DNA from: Microbulbifer sp. MI-G
Lineage (GTDB): Bacteria; Pseudomonadota; Gammaproteobacteria; Pseudomonadales; Cellvibrionaceae
Assembly: GCF_030440425.1 (NCBI RefSeq)
Contig: NZ_CP098023.1
Location: 1,477,501 to 1,541,500, forward strand
Reading direction: 5' to 3'
Length of the DNA: 64,000 nucleotides
Below the pieces are notes generated by a model. It had not been told where the DNA came from and searched no databases. It worked only from the letters and a program-made list of their open reading frames with translations. Position numbers and translations under genes: made by a program. How positions within the stretch are numbered: position 1 is the first letter of the stretch; every line of letters begins with the position of its first letter. Shown one piece after another: positions 1 to 9,140 of the stretch.

Positions 1-923
1 CTTTGATAGTCTTTCCCGCCGCGGCTTTGCCGTATCAGGCTCATCACGTGTCTGGCCCTTTGCGGGTAGTGTACCGCGAGCCACTCGCGGAACAATGGCG
101 CCACTTCATGGGGTAACCGCAACAGGATGTAGGCGGCGTGCTCGGCGCCGGCATTGCGGGCAGCGGTGAGGATAGCCTCCAGTTCACAGTCATTGAGTGC
201 CGGGATCATTGGCGCCGCGAGTACTGTCGTGGGTATCCCGGCAGCACTCAGTTGCTCAATGATACGCAACCGGGCAGACGGGCCCGCCGTGCGGGGTTCC
301 AGCTTTCTCTTCAGGGCATTATCCAGTGTGGTGACACTAATGGCGATCTGGACCAGCTTGTCCTGGGCCATCTCTGCCAGAATCGGTAAATCGCGCAGGA
401 TCAGCTGCCCCTTGGTGACAATTGTTGTCGGTTGTCGGAACTGCTGCATCACCTGGAGTATTGTCCGGGTGATACCTTTTTCTTTTTCCAGTGGCTGGTA
501 GGGGTCGGTGTTTGTGCCCAGTGCGATGGGGCTGCAGCGGTAGTTCCGCCTGCGCAGCGCCTGTTCCAGCAGGGTCGCGGCGTTCGGCTTGAAAAAAATC
601 CTGCTCTCGAAGTCGAGGCCGGGAGAGAGATCCATGTAGGCATGGGCCGGGCGGGCATAGCAATAGATACACCCGTGCTCACACCCTCTGTAAGGATTGA
701 TTGACTGGGTAAAGGGGATATCGGGCGATTGATTGGTGGCAATGATCGATCGGGCTTTTTCCTCGATGGCCTCGGTGAGCAGGCGCTCCAGCGGTTCGGC
801 TGTGACCGCCCACCCATCCCCCTCGCGGGTGCTTGAATAATCGGTGAAACGCCCGGCCATATTACTGGCCGCACCCCGCCCCTTGTGGTGACGCAGTGGG
901 TTGGCGCTGTTGTTATCGGACAT
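1..923 (-). CDS. PA0069-type radical SAM protein (3' end beyond window)
   Basis: This reading frame starts at an ATG at 923 and stays open to the window edge, giving 307 codons without a stop, so the C-terminus is missing. The radical SAM cluster motif is visible as CEHGCIYCY near residue 70, a CxxxCxxC arrangement with the aromatic residue typical of AdoMet radical enzymes. Later stretches such as TNTDPYQPLEK and ISVTTLDNALKRKLEP match the SplB-like/PA0069 family as I remember it. The N-terminal RHHKGRGAASN stretch is also typical of that family. The substrate of the family is unknown. The gene is divergent from the antiporter gene, with about 230 bases between them. The family call is confident; the function is open. 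Confidence 0.85.
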   Translation of the reverse strand, partial: MSDNNSANPLRHHKGRGAASNMAGRFTDYSSTREGDGWAVTAEPLERLLTEAIEEKARSIIATNQSPDIPFTQSINPYRGCEHGCIYCYARPAHAYMDLSPGLDFESRIFFKPNAATLLEQALRRRNYRCSPIALGTNTDPYQPLEKEKGITRTILQVMQQFRQPTTIVTKGQLILRDLPILAEMAQDKLVQIAISVTTLDNALKRKLEPRTAGPSARLRIIEQLSAAGIPTTVLAAPMIPALNDCELEAILTAARNAGAEHAAYILLRLPHEVAPLFREWLAVHYPQRARHVMSLIRQSRGGKDYQ

Positions 924-1152
924 ATTCGGGACCCAAACTGTATGGATGTACAGTCTATGGTGAGGTCTGTCTTTTGCGCAAGCTATTCTTTGGGGAGTCA
1001 CATCAGGGAAAAAGGCTGTTGAAAGCCCCAATTGTGCGGGGTTTGGTCTCTGAAGTGTGCCTGTTGAGGAAAGCCGGGGAATAGCTATTGCCTAAAGCTA
1101 TTAAAATTAATATTTCTATTGCCAGTTTGAAGCACTGCAAGGGGACAAACCC
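924..1152. promoter_or_regulatory. Divergent intergenic region
   Basis: This 229-base gap separates two divergently transcribed genes, so it should contain promoters for both. An AT-rich patch at 1090-1120 precedes the antiporter gene. I could not pick out a convincing -35/-10 pair or operator by eye. Confidence 0.3.
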
Positions 1153-2388
1153 GTGAGTGATTTGGTCACCATTGTAGGGCAGGGGCTTTACCTGGCCCTG
1201 GCGGCGGTCATTGGGCTGGGCATCGCACGCATCCTGCGCATCGATAACACGCTCGGCTGCCTGGTTGCCGGGGTGCTGGCCGCTCTGTTGCTGCCGGTGA
1301 TCGAGTACGACACCGGAGTGCGGGCAACCAGCCTGCGTGATCTGGTTTTTTTCGTTATTCTGCCGGTTCTGATTTTTGAATCGGCCTGGCAGCTGGACCC
1401 AAAAGCATTGAAGCGCTGGATAGGTCCGATCCTGTTATTTTCTACCCTGGGCCTGGTTGTCTGTGCGTTCCTGATCGCGGCAATCACGTACTATGGTATC
1501 GGACACCCTCAGGGATTCCCCTGGACAGCAGCGCTGTTGACCGGTGCGATCCTCGCCGCTACCGATCCGGTATCGGTGGTCAATTTATTGCGGCGGGCAA
1601 ACAGTGGGCAGGATTTGGTGACCCTCGTTGAAGGGGAGAGCCTTTTTAATGACGCTGCAGCGGTGGTGTTTTACTCCCTGATGCTGGGGCTGGCAACCTA
1701 CTCTCTGATGGAGGGGGGGAGTGAGGCCCCGTCATTGAGTGCCGGTTCGGTAGCACTGTATTTCTGTATGATTTTTTTTGGCGGTGTGGCCTGCGGGCTG
1801 GTATTCGGCCTGGTCACCTCCCTGGTGATCCTGTTCCTGCGCTCCCCCAGTGCGGCACTGATGACCCTGGTCATTGCCGCGTTTGGCAGCTTCTACCTGG
1901 CGGAAAGCGTATTCAAGGTATCGGGCATTATTTCAGTGATGATCTGTGCCATTGTGGCCCGTTCCTGTTTGCGCAAACAGAGCAAAACCTATCTCGCCGA
2001 CGCCGAACCGACCTGGGAGTGGCTGGGATTGCTGTTTACAGCCATCATCTTCGTCATCATGGGACTGGTGATTACCTTTGAGATGTTCACGCACCAGTGG
2101 CTGGCGATGCTGATCGCAACGGCGGCAGCCCTGGGTTCGCGGGCGCTGTCGGTGGTATTGGTCGCACCGCTCACGCGATTTGTTGGCCCGCCGATTCCAA
2201 AATCCTGGCGACTGCTGATGAGCTGGGGTGGTTTGCACAGCGTTATTGCCGTGGCACTGGTACTGTCTTTACCGGTTGAGTTGCCTTACTGGTGGACTAT
2301 CCAATCCATGGTGTTCGGTGTGGTTCTTTTCTCCCTGCTGGTACAGGGTACTACCAGTGCGCGCCTGATAAGAAAGCTGCAACTCTAA
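1153..2388 (+). CDS. CPA1-family Na+/H+ antiporter (NhaP type)
   Basis: This 411-residue inner-membrane protein is almost entirely hydrophobic, with about 12 predicted membrane spans, matching the length of bacterial NhaP antiporters. Two signature motifs are present: TDPVSVV at residues 137-143 and GESLFND at 161-167. In this family the Asp residues of these motifs take part in ion binding. It would exchange cytoplasmic Na+ (or K+) for H+. The start is a GTG preceded by AAGGGG. The chromosome also encodes a Na+ pump (oadGAB, right side of the window), which fits a sodium-based lifestyle. Ion specificity cannot be read from the sequence. Confidence 0.9.
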   Translation: MSDLVTIVGQGLYLALAAVIGLGIARILRIDNTLGCLVAGVLAALLLPVIEYDTGVRATSLRDLVFFVILPVLIFESAWQLDPKALKRWIGPILLFSTLGLVVCAFLIAAITYYGIGHPQGFPWTAALLTGAILAATDPVSVVNLLRRANSGQDLVTLVEGESLFNDAAAVVFYSLMLGLATYSLMEGGSEAPSLSAGSVALYFCMIFFGGVACGLVFGLVTSLVILFLRSPSAALMTLVIAAFGSFYLAESVFKVSGIISVMICAIVARSCLRKQSKTYLADAEPTWEWLGLLFTAIIFVIMGLVITFEMFTHQWLAMLIATAAALGSRALSVVLVAPLTRFVGPPIPKSWRLLMSWGGLHSVIAVALVLSLPVELPYWWTIQSMVFGVVLFSLLVQGTTSARLIRKLQL

Positions 2389-2420
2389 AGGGTAGCGCCC
2401 AGTCGGGAGTTTCTCTCCAG

Positions 2421-2436
2421 CCCCGGCACGCCGGGG
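2421..2436 (+). terminator. Small GC hairpin after the antiporter gene
   Basis: CCCCGG and CCGGGG flank a four-base loop, 33 bases after the antiporter stop codon. There is no T-run after it, so intrinsic termination is only possible, not shown. Confidence 0.3.
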
Positions 2437-2707
2437 CACCCCTTGTGCATTGCCGAACCGCTCGCAACAGTTGGAAGGCCCGATGAGGCCCGGTACTGGC
2501 AGACCGGTTTTGAGGGGCTGGATCTTGTGGCTACGCAGGGGCTTTTTCCAACGGCTCACAGGCCGGGGGGGCAGGCGAGGCTACTTTTTTCAGGCGGGTG
2601 CGGGCCGTTACAATACAGGCAATGCCCCGCAGCGGCTTTGGTGTTTGAGACCGGGCAGGGAGGGGGTGATTGCCCCGTACCTGGGTGCGGGTAACCCGGA
2701 GAGCTCA

Positions 2708-3496
2708 GTGAAATTGATCGACAGCCATTGTCATTTTGACTTTGATGCCTTTGCACCGGACAGGAGCCGGGTTTGGCAAAGGTGCTTGGCTGCCGGTGTC
2801 AGCCGGATGATTATTCCCGGCGTTTGCGAGGCCCAGTGGCAACCCCTTGCAGACCTGGTCAAAGGCCAGCCGGGCTGGTATGCGGCTGCGGGTATTCACC
2901 CCTGGTGGGTAGGCAGGATAGAGGATTTGACCGTATCGGCAGAGGGACTGGATCAGCTCGGTCACGCCCTCACCTCGCATGTGCGCGAATACGCCTGTGT
3001 GGCGGTAGGCGAGTGCGGCCTGGACACCGCCATAGACACCCCCCTGGCCCAGCAAGAGGCCGTGTTCCGGCTACAGATAGAAGTGGCCTGCGCGTTGCAG
3101 CTTCCCCTGGTATTACATGTACACCGTACACACAATGCCGTGTTGCGGCTGCTGAAACACTATCGCCCTCCCCGCGGTGGAGTTGTGCACGCCTTTAGTG
3201 GCAGCGAGCAGATGGCCGGGGATTACTGGCAGTTGGGGTTCTATCTGGGGGTGGGTGGCACTGTCACCTACCCACGTGCGGCGAAAACGCGCCGCACGTT
3301 TTCCCGCGTGCCGCTGCAGAGCCTGCTGCTGGAATCCGATGCCCCGGATATGCCCTTATCGGGCCGACAGGGGCGGCGCAACAGTCCCGAACACCTGCCA
3401 TTAATCGCTGCAGAGCTGGCCGAGTTGCGCGGCGTTTCTACAGATGAGATTGCCAATACAACCCGTCACAATACCGAGATGTTATTTTCCCTATGA
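2708..3496 (+). CDS. TatD-family metal-dependent hydrolase
   Basis: This protein has 262 residues, the usual size for TatD DNases. The GTG start at 2708 follows a GGAGAG ribosome site and places the metal-binding motif DSHCHFD at residues 5-11. A longer upstream reading frame exists, but it adds unrelated sequence. Other family motifs follow in order: VGECGLD, then a His-rich strand (LHVHRTH), HAFSG, and ESDAPDMPL with the late catalytic Asp. Members are amidohydrolase-fold metal enzymes with 3'-5' exonuclease or related hydrolase activity in the cytoplasm. The stop overlaps the start of the next gene by four bases (ATGA), suggesting coupled translation with the cysteine desulfurase. Confidence 0.88.
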   Translation: MKLIDSHCHFDFDAFAPDRSRVWQRCLAAGVSRMIIPGVCEAQWQPLADLVKGQPGWYAAAGIHPWWVGRIEDLTVSAEGLDQLGHALTSHVREYACVAVGECGLDTAIDTPLAQQEAVFRLQIEVACALQLPLVLHVHRTHNAVLRLLKHYRPPRGGVVHAFSGSEQMAGDYWQLGFYLGVGGTVTYPRAAKTRRTFSRVPLQSLLLESDAPDMPLSGRQGRRNSPEHLPLIAAELAELRGVSTDEIANTTRHNTEMLFSL

Positions 3497-5157
3497 GCTT
3501 TTCGGCAGAGGCATTCAAACGGCAGTTCCCACTCTTTGCCCAGGGGGAAAATGCGCGGCTGGTTTACCTGGATAACGCGGCGACCACACAGAAGCCCTTG
3601 TCGGTGATCAATGCCGTGCGCGATTATTATATGCACAGCAGTGCCAACACCCACAGGTCCAGTCACCGGCTGGCCCGTAAAGCCACGGAAATGGTGGAGC
3701 GGGTGCGCGGGCAGGCAGCGGAATTTGTCAATGCCGCCAGCCCCAATGAAATGGTTTTTTGCCGCGGTGCCACCGAAGCCCTGAATCTGCTTGCCCACTG
3801 CCTGTGCAGTGGCCTCGCCCCCGGCGATGAGATCGTGATTTCCACCGCCGAGCACCATGCCAACATCGTGCCCTGGCAGATGGCGGCCGAGCGCTATCAA
3901 TTAACACTGCGCTTTGTGCCGGATACGGCGGGTGTCCCCCGGTTTGACCAACTCAGCACCGTGCTGAATGAGCGCACCCGGGTGGTGTCCCTCACTGGAG
4001 GCGCCAACGCAATCGGGCTGCGTCCGGATCTGGCCCAGGTGCGCCGGCAGGTGCAACACACACGCAGTGTGTGGATTGTAGATGGCGCCCAACTGGCGGC
4101 CCATGAAGTGGTTGATGTACAAAAAATTGGCTGTGATTTTTTTGTGTGTTCCGCGCACAAGTTTTATGGGCCCACCGGTATCGGATTGCTCTACGGTCGC
4201 GAAGCATTGCTGGAAGCCATGCCCCCCTGGCTCGGCGGCGGTGAGATGATTACAGAAGTGGGGCTACAGACCAGCCGCTACGCCGGGTTACCGCATAAAT
4301 TCGAAGCCGGCACCTCTCCGCTGGCGGCGATTGCCGGGCTTGGGGCCGTGCTGGCATTTCTTGCCCGGCAGGATCGCGGGGCTATGGCCGCGCACGAACA
4401 GAAGCTGGTGCACAGGTTGCATCGCGCACTGGAGGCATCGCCAGACTTTCACTTGGTGAGCCAGGCCCGCAACAACCTGGGTATTGCGGCCTTTGTGCCG
4501 GTACAGGGCAGTGCCGCCGATCTTATGCACTGGCTGGATGAACGGGACATTGCCGTACGGGTGGGGCACCACTGTGCGCAACTGCTGGGCCGGGCTGGCA
4601 GCAATCCGGTCACGGTGCGTGCCTCTGTTGCGGCCTACAATACCGACAGCGATATCCGGACTTTGTTACAGGCACTGGAGGCATACTGTGATTTTCACCG
4701 GCCAACTGCGGGGCAGTTACAGCGGGAAAGTGGCAGTGGGCAGCGGGATGACTTGACCCGCTTGTCACTGGCGCACCTAGCCTCCCAGCGCAATTGGCAG
4801 GATCGTTACCGGGAGTTGTTGCGTTGGGGCAAGGTGATTCGCCACAAACCGGAAGTTCGCCGCCGGGAAAATCTCGTACAGGGTTGTGAATCCCAGGCCT
4901 GGTTGGTGCACCGGCAGGAGGGCGGGCGCCATTTCTTTGAGCTGGACAGTGACAGCCGTGTGGTCAAGGGCCTGGGGGCACTGCTGCTGTCACAGATTGA
5001 TGGGCGCACGGCCGGGGAGATCGGCGCGCTCGACCTGCCCCGGTTGTTTGAAGAGCTGGGGCTGGGTAAACACCTCAGCCAGTCCCGCAGCAATGGGTTT
5101 TACGCCTTGATGCGCTGGGCCCTGCAGCAGGTGGAGGCCAGCCTGGCCCAGAAATGA
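3493..5157 (+). CDS. Cysteine desulfurase fused to SufE/CsdE sulfur acceptor
   Basis: The 554-residue protein joins two enzymes that are normally separate. Residues 1 to about 400 are a class V PLP-dependent cysteine desulfurase of the SufS/CsdA type. The PLP lysine is K223 in SAHKFYGPTG, and the persulfide cysteine is C361 in GHHCAQLL. Residues from about 415 are a SufE/CsdE domain, with the acceptor cysteine C465 in NLVQGCESQAWL. The desulfurase would take sulfur from cysteine and pass it straight to the fused acceptor. The partner TcdA/CsdL is encoded at 40243-41043, so a CsdA-CsdE-type role in tRNA modification is a good guess. Supply of sulfur for Fe-S clusters is the alternative. The start overlaps the tatD stop. 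Confidence 0.88.
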   Translation: MSFSAEAFKRQFPLFAQGENARLVYLDNAATTQKPLSVINAVRDYYMHSSANTHRSSHRLARKATEMVERVRGQAAEFVNAASPNEMVFCRGATEALNLLAHCLCSGLAPGDEIVISTAEHHANIVPWQMAAERYQLTLRFVPDTAGVPRFDQLSTVLNERTRVVSLTGGANAIGLRPDLAQVRRQVQHTRSVWIVDGAQLAAHEVVDVQKIGCDFFVCSAHKFYGPTGIGLLYGREALLEAMPPWLGGGEMITEVGLQTSRYAGLPHKFEAGTSPLAAIAGLGAVLAFLARQDRGAMAAHEQKLVHRLHRALEASPDFHLVSQARNNLGIAAFVPVQGSAADLMHWLDERDIAVRVGHHCAQLLGRAGSNPVTVRASVAAYNTDSDIRTLLQALEAYCDFHRPTAGQLQRESGSGQRDDLTRLSLAHLASQRNWQDRYRELLRWGKVIRHKPEVRRRENLVQGCESQAWLVHRQEGGRHFFELDSDSRVVKGLGALLLSQIDGRTAGEIGALDLPRLFEELGLGKHLSQSRSNGFYALMRWALQQVEASLAQK

Positions 5158-5526
5158 TGCCTTCAGGTGCCCTGGGCCAGGCTGCCCGCTGCCGGGCTGC
5201 GTTTTCCTGTGAGGGGCTTCAAGCCGAACAGTAAGCGCAGCAGCGGCACCCGGCGAATAGGCAGTTCGTGATTGACCAGACATTTTGTAACAGTTCCCTG
5301 GAGAGGAGCTGGAAAGCCATGGGCGTGCGCGCTGAAATTGAATAACCTTGATCTGCGACCGTACGAGCTGCATCCAGCTTGAACCCCAGGGAGAAGGAGT
5401 GACGATATCTACTTATTGCTGTCCTTTATTTCAGGCGGTGACTTAATTACCGATACTGGTGTCCGGGAATAGTAACCACTACAATTTCCAACAAACCCGG
5501 GCATTCAGTGTATTGAGAGATCCGAT
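5158..5526. other. Intergenic region, no gene seen
   Basis: These 369 bases lie between two convergent genes, the desulfurase fusion and the secreted protease. I see no plausible gene and no strong terminator hairpin. Confidence 0.5.
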
Positions 5527-6930
5527 CTACTCAACAATGTATTCATAATATTGACTTTCATTATTGGCGTAATCACGCCCGTACAAACACACCTTGGTTG
5601 GATGCTCAGTAATACGAATTGGAATCCTGTAGTAGCGTTGATAGGTAACCTTTTCGCAGTTCAGCTCAGCAGGCTTTCCTGTTGCATAATAGAAGTCGCT
5701 GTACTCCGGGGGTTGGAAGATCGGCTGAAATGCGGTTTTATTGGGTGAAATAAATACCTCAGGAGCCTCTAAAGGCGGCGTGTTATCCACAAAAACCTGA
5801 ATCACTTCCGGTAATGGCTCGTCACTGTCACCGGCCTTAATCAGGCAAAATTGATGAACGCCCTCTCGATCGACAGCAATGGGCCAGCCTGAAAAATCTG
5901 TCATACCTGATACCGGCTCACTGTAACCATTGATGTCTTGACAAGATTCTTTTTGATCAGACAAACGCACTTCTTTATATCGAACTCTGGTCTCCTGATC
6001 TTTAAGCGTAAATTTCCAATACTGATTGCTTGCTTTAAGACCACTAAAGAAATAAGGATAATTTTCAATCTCAACAGAGGGGGGGGTAGGCAACCGGCAT
6101 GAGAATTGATCTAGATCGAATAAGCCAGAATCAGTGTTGAAGCACCCTGTAAAGTGCTCAGAGGGTATAAAATAGCTTTTCCCCGCATCAATATGCGCAC
6201 CTGCTTCATCCACCTCACAAGGATTGCCGTTGTAACAGGTTTCTCCCACATGACCGATAGATGTGGTATTAATAATGCCCACCATTGCCAAGTGCTGGTT
6301 AAATACAGGGGAACCAGAGCTTCCTGGTGCGATCCCTTTGCAGTTGTTTTTAACCATCTGATACCAATGCCAGTGATACTCAACGACATCCAGTGTCCTA
6401 TCTGCGAGGCAGGTTGATAATTGCAGCGCATCCACCGCTACGGGAATGCCTGCAACGGTTATGGGTTCCCCTTGTTGGGGTTCCTGAAACAGTTTGTAAG
6501 GAGTTAGGCCCAGCTCTATTAATTCCTGAACAGATGCCCCTGCAGATAAAATCGCAAAATCTGTCTCTTTCATAGTGGCATAAATCAATTTGTCAATATG
6601 AAGCGCAATGCTGGCATTTTCTTTTGTGTCAGTGAAGTAGTTAAATTTGACAGTATAATCAACTGGCTTGTTCAAAAGCACCTTATTCCCTGAAGCCGAA
6701 GGGAAGGGGTCCATTGCGCAGTGCCCATTAGTCAGGAAATAAGCAGGAGCCTGTGTATTCTCCGAGACTTGGACAAAGGAAGCGGAACACCTAAGCGCTC
6801 CTCTTAACATGCCAATTGATCGATAAAAATCATGACCTTGACTGTTGGGAATATCAACTTCAGCCCTTGCCATCCCCGCTAATAAAAGTAATGCCAGCAT
6901 TGATAAAGAAGCTTTGATTATTCTCTTCAT
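5527..6930 (-). CDS. Secreted trypsin-like serine protease
   Basis: The 467-residue product starts with a clear Sec signal peptide (KR start, a hydrophobic run, AGMARA cleavage near residue 23). A chymotrypsin-fold protease domain follows. The catalytic triad can be placed as H70 in LTNGHC, D124 in ETDFAIL and S205 in GSSGSP, and several cysteines suggest disulfides. Residues from about 290 to the end form an extra region rich in beta-strand-like sequence, with motifs such as VFVDNTPP that recall bacterial Ig-like or Big-type modules. This suggests an exported enzyme with a C-terminal accessory domain. It is transcribed towards the desulfurase gene. Substrate preference is unknown. Confidence 0.83.
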   Translation of the reverse strand: MKRIIKASLSMLALLLLAGMARAEVDIPNSQGHDFYRSIGMLRGALRCSASFVQVSENTQAPAYFLTNGHCAMDPFPSASGNKVLLNKPVDYTVKFNYFTDTKENASIALHIDKLIYATMKETDFAILSAGASVQELIELGLTPYKLFQEPQQGEPITVAGIPVAVDALQLSTCLADRTLDVVEYHWHWYQMVKNNCKGIAPGSSGSPVFNQHLAMVGIINTTSIGHVGETCYNGNPCEVDEAGAHIDAGKSYFIPSEHFTGCFNTDSGLFDLDQFSCRLPTPPSVEIENYPYFFSGLKASNQYWKFTLKDQETRVRYKEVRLSDQKESCQDINGYSEPVSGMTDFSGWPIAVDREGVHQFCLIKAGDSDEPLPEVIQVFVDNTPPLEAPEVFISPNKTAFQPIFQPPEYSDFYYATGKPAELNCEKVTYQRYYRIPIRITEHPTKVCLYGRDYANNESQYYEYIVE

Positions 6931-7445
6931 AAATAATTCCTTTTCAAGACGAATGTATTTTTACATTCACCTGTACTGCAGAGAACATGATTAAGAAATA
7001 ATAATTGCTGAGCTTAACATAGTCATGAGGTCATGAACACGGATTACTTTTCTATCTCAATAAATATATAATGCTGAAAGGTAAGAGCTGTAGGGTAGGA
7101 TTTATGAAAGGCTCAGTATTGTAAGTCCCTTAGCACACAAACAGCATTCTCTTGGAAGTAGCCAGGCAGTGCACACGCGAGTTTGTGTGCCCTGGCAGTC
7201 TATTCAATGCCAAATTATTTTAAAATTGATGCAGATCAAAAGCTCAATAAAAGAAAGGGATATTTTCTTTCGGATCAATTTCAATATTGCGCTAATTCAA
7301 GGAGGAGTAGCATTTTTTAAATTAATTTTAGCATCTGATTTTTTTGGGTTAACCAAATATTTCAAATTATGAATCGCCAAAAAATATTGATTTTCTTGGG
7401 CGAATTTATTTATAGAATCCAGCTTGTACTTATAGGTATCTCTCT
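6931..7445. promoter_or_regulatory. AT-rich divergent region with inverted repeat
   Basis: This 515-base region separates the protease gene and a divergent small secreted-protein gene, so it probably holds both promoters. A 10-base inverted repeat, GCACACAAAC at 7133-7142 and GTTTGTGTGC at 7181-7190, is the only clear structure. Near it, CCAGGCA and TGCCCTGG form a nested partial repeat. The right half is strongly AT-rich. I see no convincing gene. Confidence 0.35.
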
Positions 7446-7970
7446 ATGAAAACTATGGTTAATATTATATCCACGCTCCTGTTTATTTTTTTCATGCCGG
7501 CTTGCTTTGCCAGTTCAGTGGATGTAGTGTTCATTCCCAAAATATATTTATCACATAGCAGCCTTGTCCCCCTTGAGTTAACTATTGATGAAAGAACAGT
7601 GGAGTTTGATCATTACAGCGAACCGCTGAGCGCCTATCACATCTTCAGTAGTGTAACCCGTACAGGATTTTGGATGTTTTTTAAAGAAGTTAACGGTGAA
7701 AAATTTTATATAACCGGCCTTGATGTATATTCTGACCTGAAAACATTCAGGGGAGTAGATCCAGCTACTATTACAGATCTGGGTACATTGCTCAATGACC
7801 CAAGAACCTTTGTGCAGGTTAATTTTTCGGAGAATGGCTCTTACTACTTGAATACAAGTTCAAATGGCTATCTTGCGTTGGATTGCTCAGATCCCAACAA
7901 TTATCCGTACCCTGCAATTTTGGTGGATAACCTGGAGGATGCATCGGTAATGTTTACCACTTTTCAGTAG
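7446..7970 (+). CDS. Small secreted protein of unknown function
   Basis: This 174-residue product has a clear signal peptide (hydrophobic stretch, cleavage near PACFASS at residues 19-24). The mature part is rich in beta-strand-like sequence and has only one cysteine. I do not recognise the family. It lies at the left edge of the rhs region, on the strand opposite to the rhs genes. Its base composition is AT-rich like the rhs cargo and unlike the flanking core genes. An exported immunity-like or accessory protein is possible but unsupported. Confidence 0.6.
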   Translation: MKTMVNIISTLLFIFFMPACFASSVDVVFIPKIYLSHSSLVPLELTIDERTVEFDHYSEPLSAYHIFSSVTRTGFWMFFKEVNGEKFYITGLDVYSDLKTFRGVDPATITDLGTLLNDPRTFVQVNFSENGSYYLNTSSNGYLALDCSDPNNYPYPAILVDNLEDASVMFTTFQ

Positions 7971-7972
7971 AG

Positions 7973-7985
7973 CCTGTTCACACTG
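7973..7985 (+). repeat. Solitary IS5-type terminal repeat remnant
   Basis: GCCTGTTCACACT is identical to the first 13 bases after the outer G of the IS5-family element at 14010-14815. No matching second end or transposase lies nearby. It sits just before the 5'-truncated symE-like copy, so it may be the scar of an older insertion. A chance match is less likely because further bases are loosely similar. Confidence 0.4.
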
Positions 7986-8017
7986 GATGCAGTGTAATTG
8001 CTAGATGTCAAGTTCAG

Positions 8018-8185
8018 GTGGCTTACTATGAGTACCGTCTCAAGAAACAGTCGCCCTATGCTGCCAGCCTCCCAGTGCCATGGATCACGATCAGGGGCCA
8101 CCGGCTTGAACGGACCGGTTTTGTGGTGGATATGCCGACCAAGGTCAGAGTGATGGAGGGGTATTTGGTATTGACTGCTGAATAG
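8018..8185 (+). pseudogene. SymE-like toxin gene, copy 1 (5' truncated)
   Basis: The frame encodes the C-terminal SymE-like core, including VPWITIRGHRLERTGFVV and VRVMEGYLVLTAE. This matches the conserved region of the SymE toxin family, which has an AbrB-like fold. Compared with the copy at 30774-31001 it diverges upstream of codon 1 and has no ATG. A GTG at 8018 would give 55 residues. A remnant of an IS end lies 30 bases upstream. The coding core is intact, but the start seems lost, so I class it as a probable pseudogene. Confidence 0.55.
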
Positions 8186-8200
8186 ATGTAAAGACAAAAT

Positions 8201-8229
8201 CCCTGGCAAGTTTTCTTGCTGGGGCTTTT
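8201..8229 (+). terminator. Rho-independent terminator after symE copy 1
   Basis: CCCTGGCAAG pairs with CTTGCTGGGG across a TTTT loop, with two G-T wobbles, and is followed by CTTTTA. The same hairpin follows symE copy 3. Confidence 0.65.
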
Positions 8230-8254
8230 ATTGGTCAAGTATCCAAAAATAGCT

Positions 8255-8629
8255 TTATAATAGTTGGAACATGGAATGAGGCAAAAATTTCAGAGTCAGG
8301 ATGTCACCAACTAACTTCCTAATGATAAATGGTTGATATCGCTCGAAAGCTTTTTCCACATCAGAAAAATCTGTATATGGCTCAGGTTCTTTCGGCCCAA
8401 TCCAATAGCGGCTACTATCTCCGTATGGTTCCCAAACCACACAATCCTCTCCCTGGAATTGGAAGGAAACAAGGTTTTCCTCAGAACTAAAAGCTTTCCT
8501 TTGCAGCATATCAGATATGCCATCAACCGTGGATAATATCGATGCAATACCATTGACCGATATATATACACTTTCTACTTCAAAAGCGTACATAGTGCCT
8601 TCCGTGCTTTTAATTGGGTAGGTACGCAT
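8255..8629 (-). CDS. Candidate immunity protein for the adjacent orphan Rhs tip
   Basis: The start at 8629 gives 124 residues and follows GAGGGCGG. A longer frame from 8659 overlaps the tip. The protein is soluble and acidic, with no signal peptide. It follows the orphan tip at 8640-9128 on the same strand with a 10-base gap, which is the usual toxin-then-immunity order of polymorphic toxin loci. I do not recognise the family. A decayed copy of its last 120 bases lies at 31072-31195, beside another symE-like gene, showing that this segment has been duplicated within the array. Confidence 0.65.
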   Translation of the reverse strand: MRTYPIKSTEGTMYAFEVESVYISVNGIASILSTVDGISDMLQRKAFSSEENLVSFQFQGEDCVVWEPYGDSSRYWIGPKEPEPYTDFSDVEKAFERYQPFIIRKLVGDILTLKFLPHSMFQLL

Positions 8630-8639
8630 ATTCCGCCCT

Positions 8640-9128
8640 CTAGTTTCCAAACACACCACCAGCTAGAATGCCAGCACCATAAATGTTGAAATAGATATTC
8701 GTTCTTCCTGCAGCAGCTTGTACCGCTGCATCGCTACCATAACGACTCAAAGCCTGAGAATAGGAGAGGGACCTATAGCTGCGAAAAGTTCCTAACCTGA
8801 AGCGACCCTTCATATTATTCCTGAAGACGTTAGCAGCAGTTCCAGAAGGAGCCAGCCGCGCACCAATTTTGACTGTAGCAGCATACCCAACCCTTGCAAC
8901 TCCAGCTGCATAGCTTGTTACTTCCTCTGCTAGATACAGACCGGATTCAGTATTCACGCCACCAATATTTAACGCGCCTCGAATATCATCGCCAAATCCT
9001 AATAATAGTCCATCACCTAACCCAGCCAAATAGTCCACAGCTCCTTGTGGGGCAGACGGAAGTTGATTTTTGATAAAAATGTTTTGAATTGCTTGGCCAA
9101 TTCTATCCAGGTAACTCCCCTTTTGTGC
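8640..9128 (-). pseudogene. Orphan Rhs toxin tip (GSYLDRIG type)
   Basis: An open frame of 162 residues begins with the codons Ala-Gln-Lys (GCA CAA AAG), the same three residues that end the Rhs core of the full-length gene. There is no Rhs core and no credible start codon upstream, so it is a displaced tip that could only be expressed after recombination with an intact core. Residues AGLGDGLLLGFGDDIRG resemble the pre-toxin segment seen in the tip at 10676-11155 (GFGDGFSFGLTDVVRD). The last 80 residues should be the toxin, which I do not recognise. A candidate immunity gene follows. Confidence 0.65.
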
Positions 9129-9140
9129 AAATAACTTAAT

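Noticed and set aside
2450..2707. N-terminal extension of the TatD frame
   Set aside because: The extension is unlike TatD. The GTG at 2708 has a ribosome site and gives the standard length.
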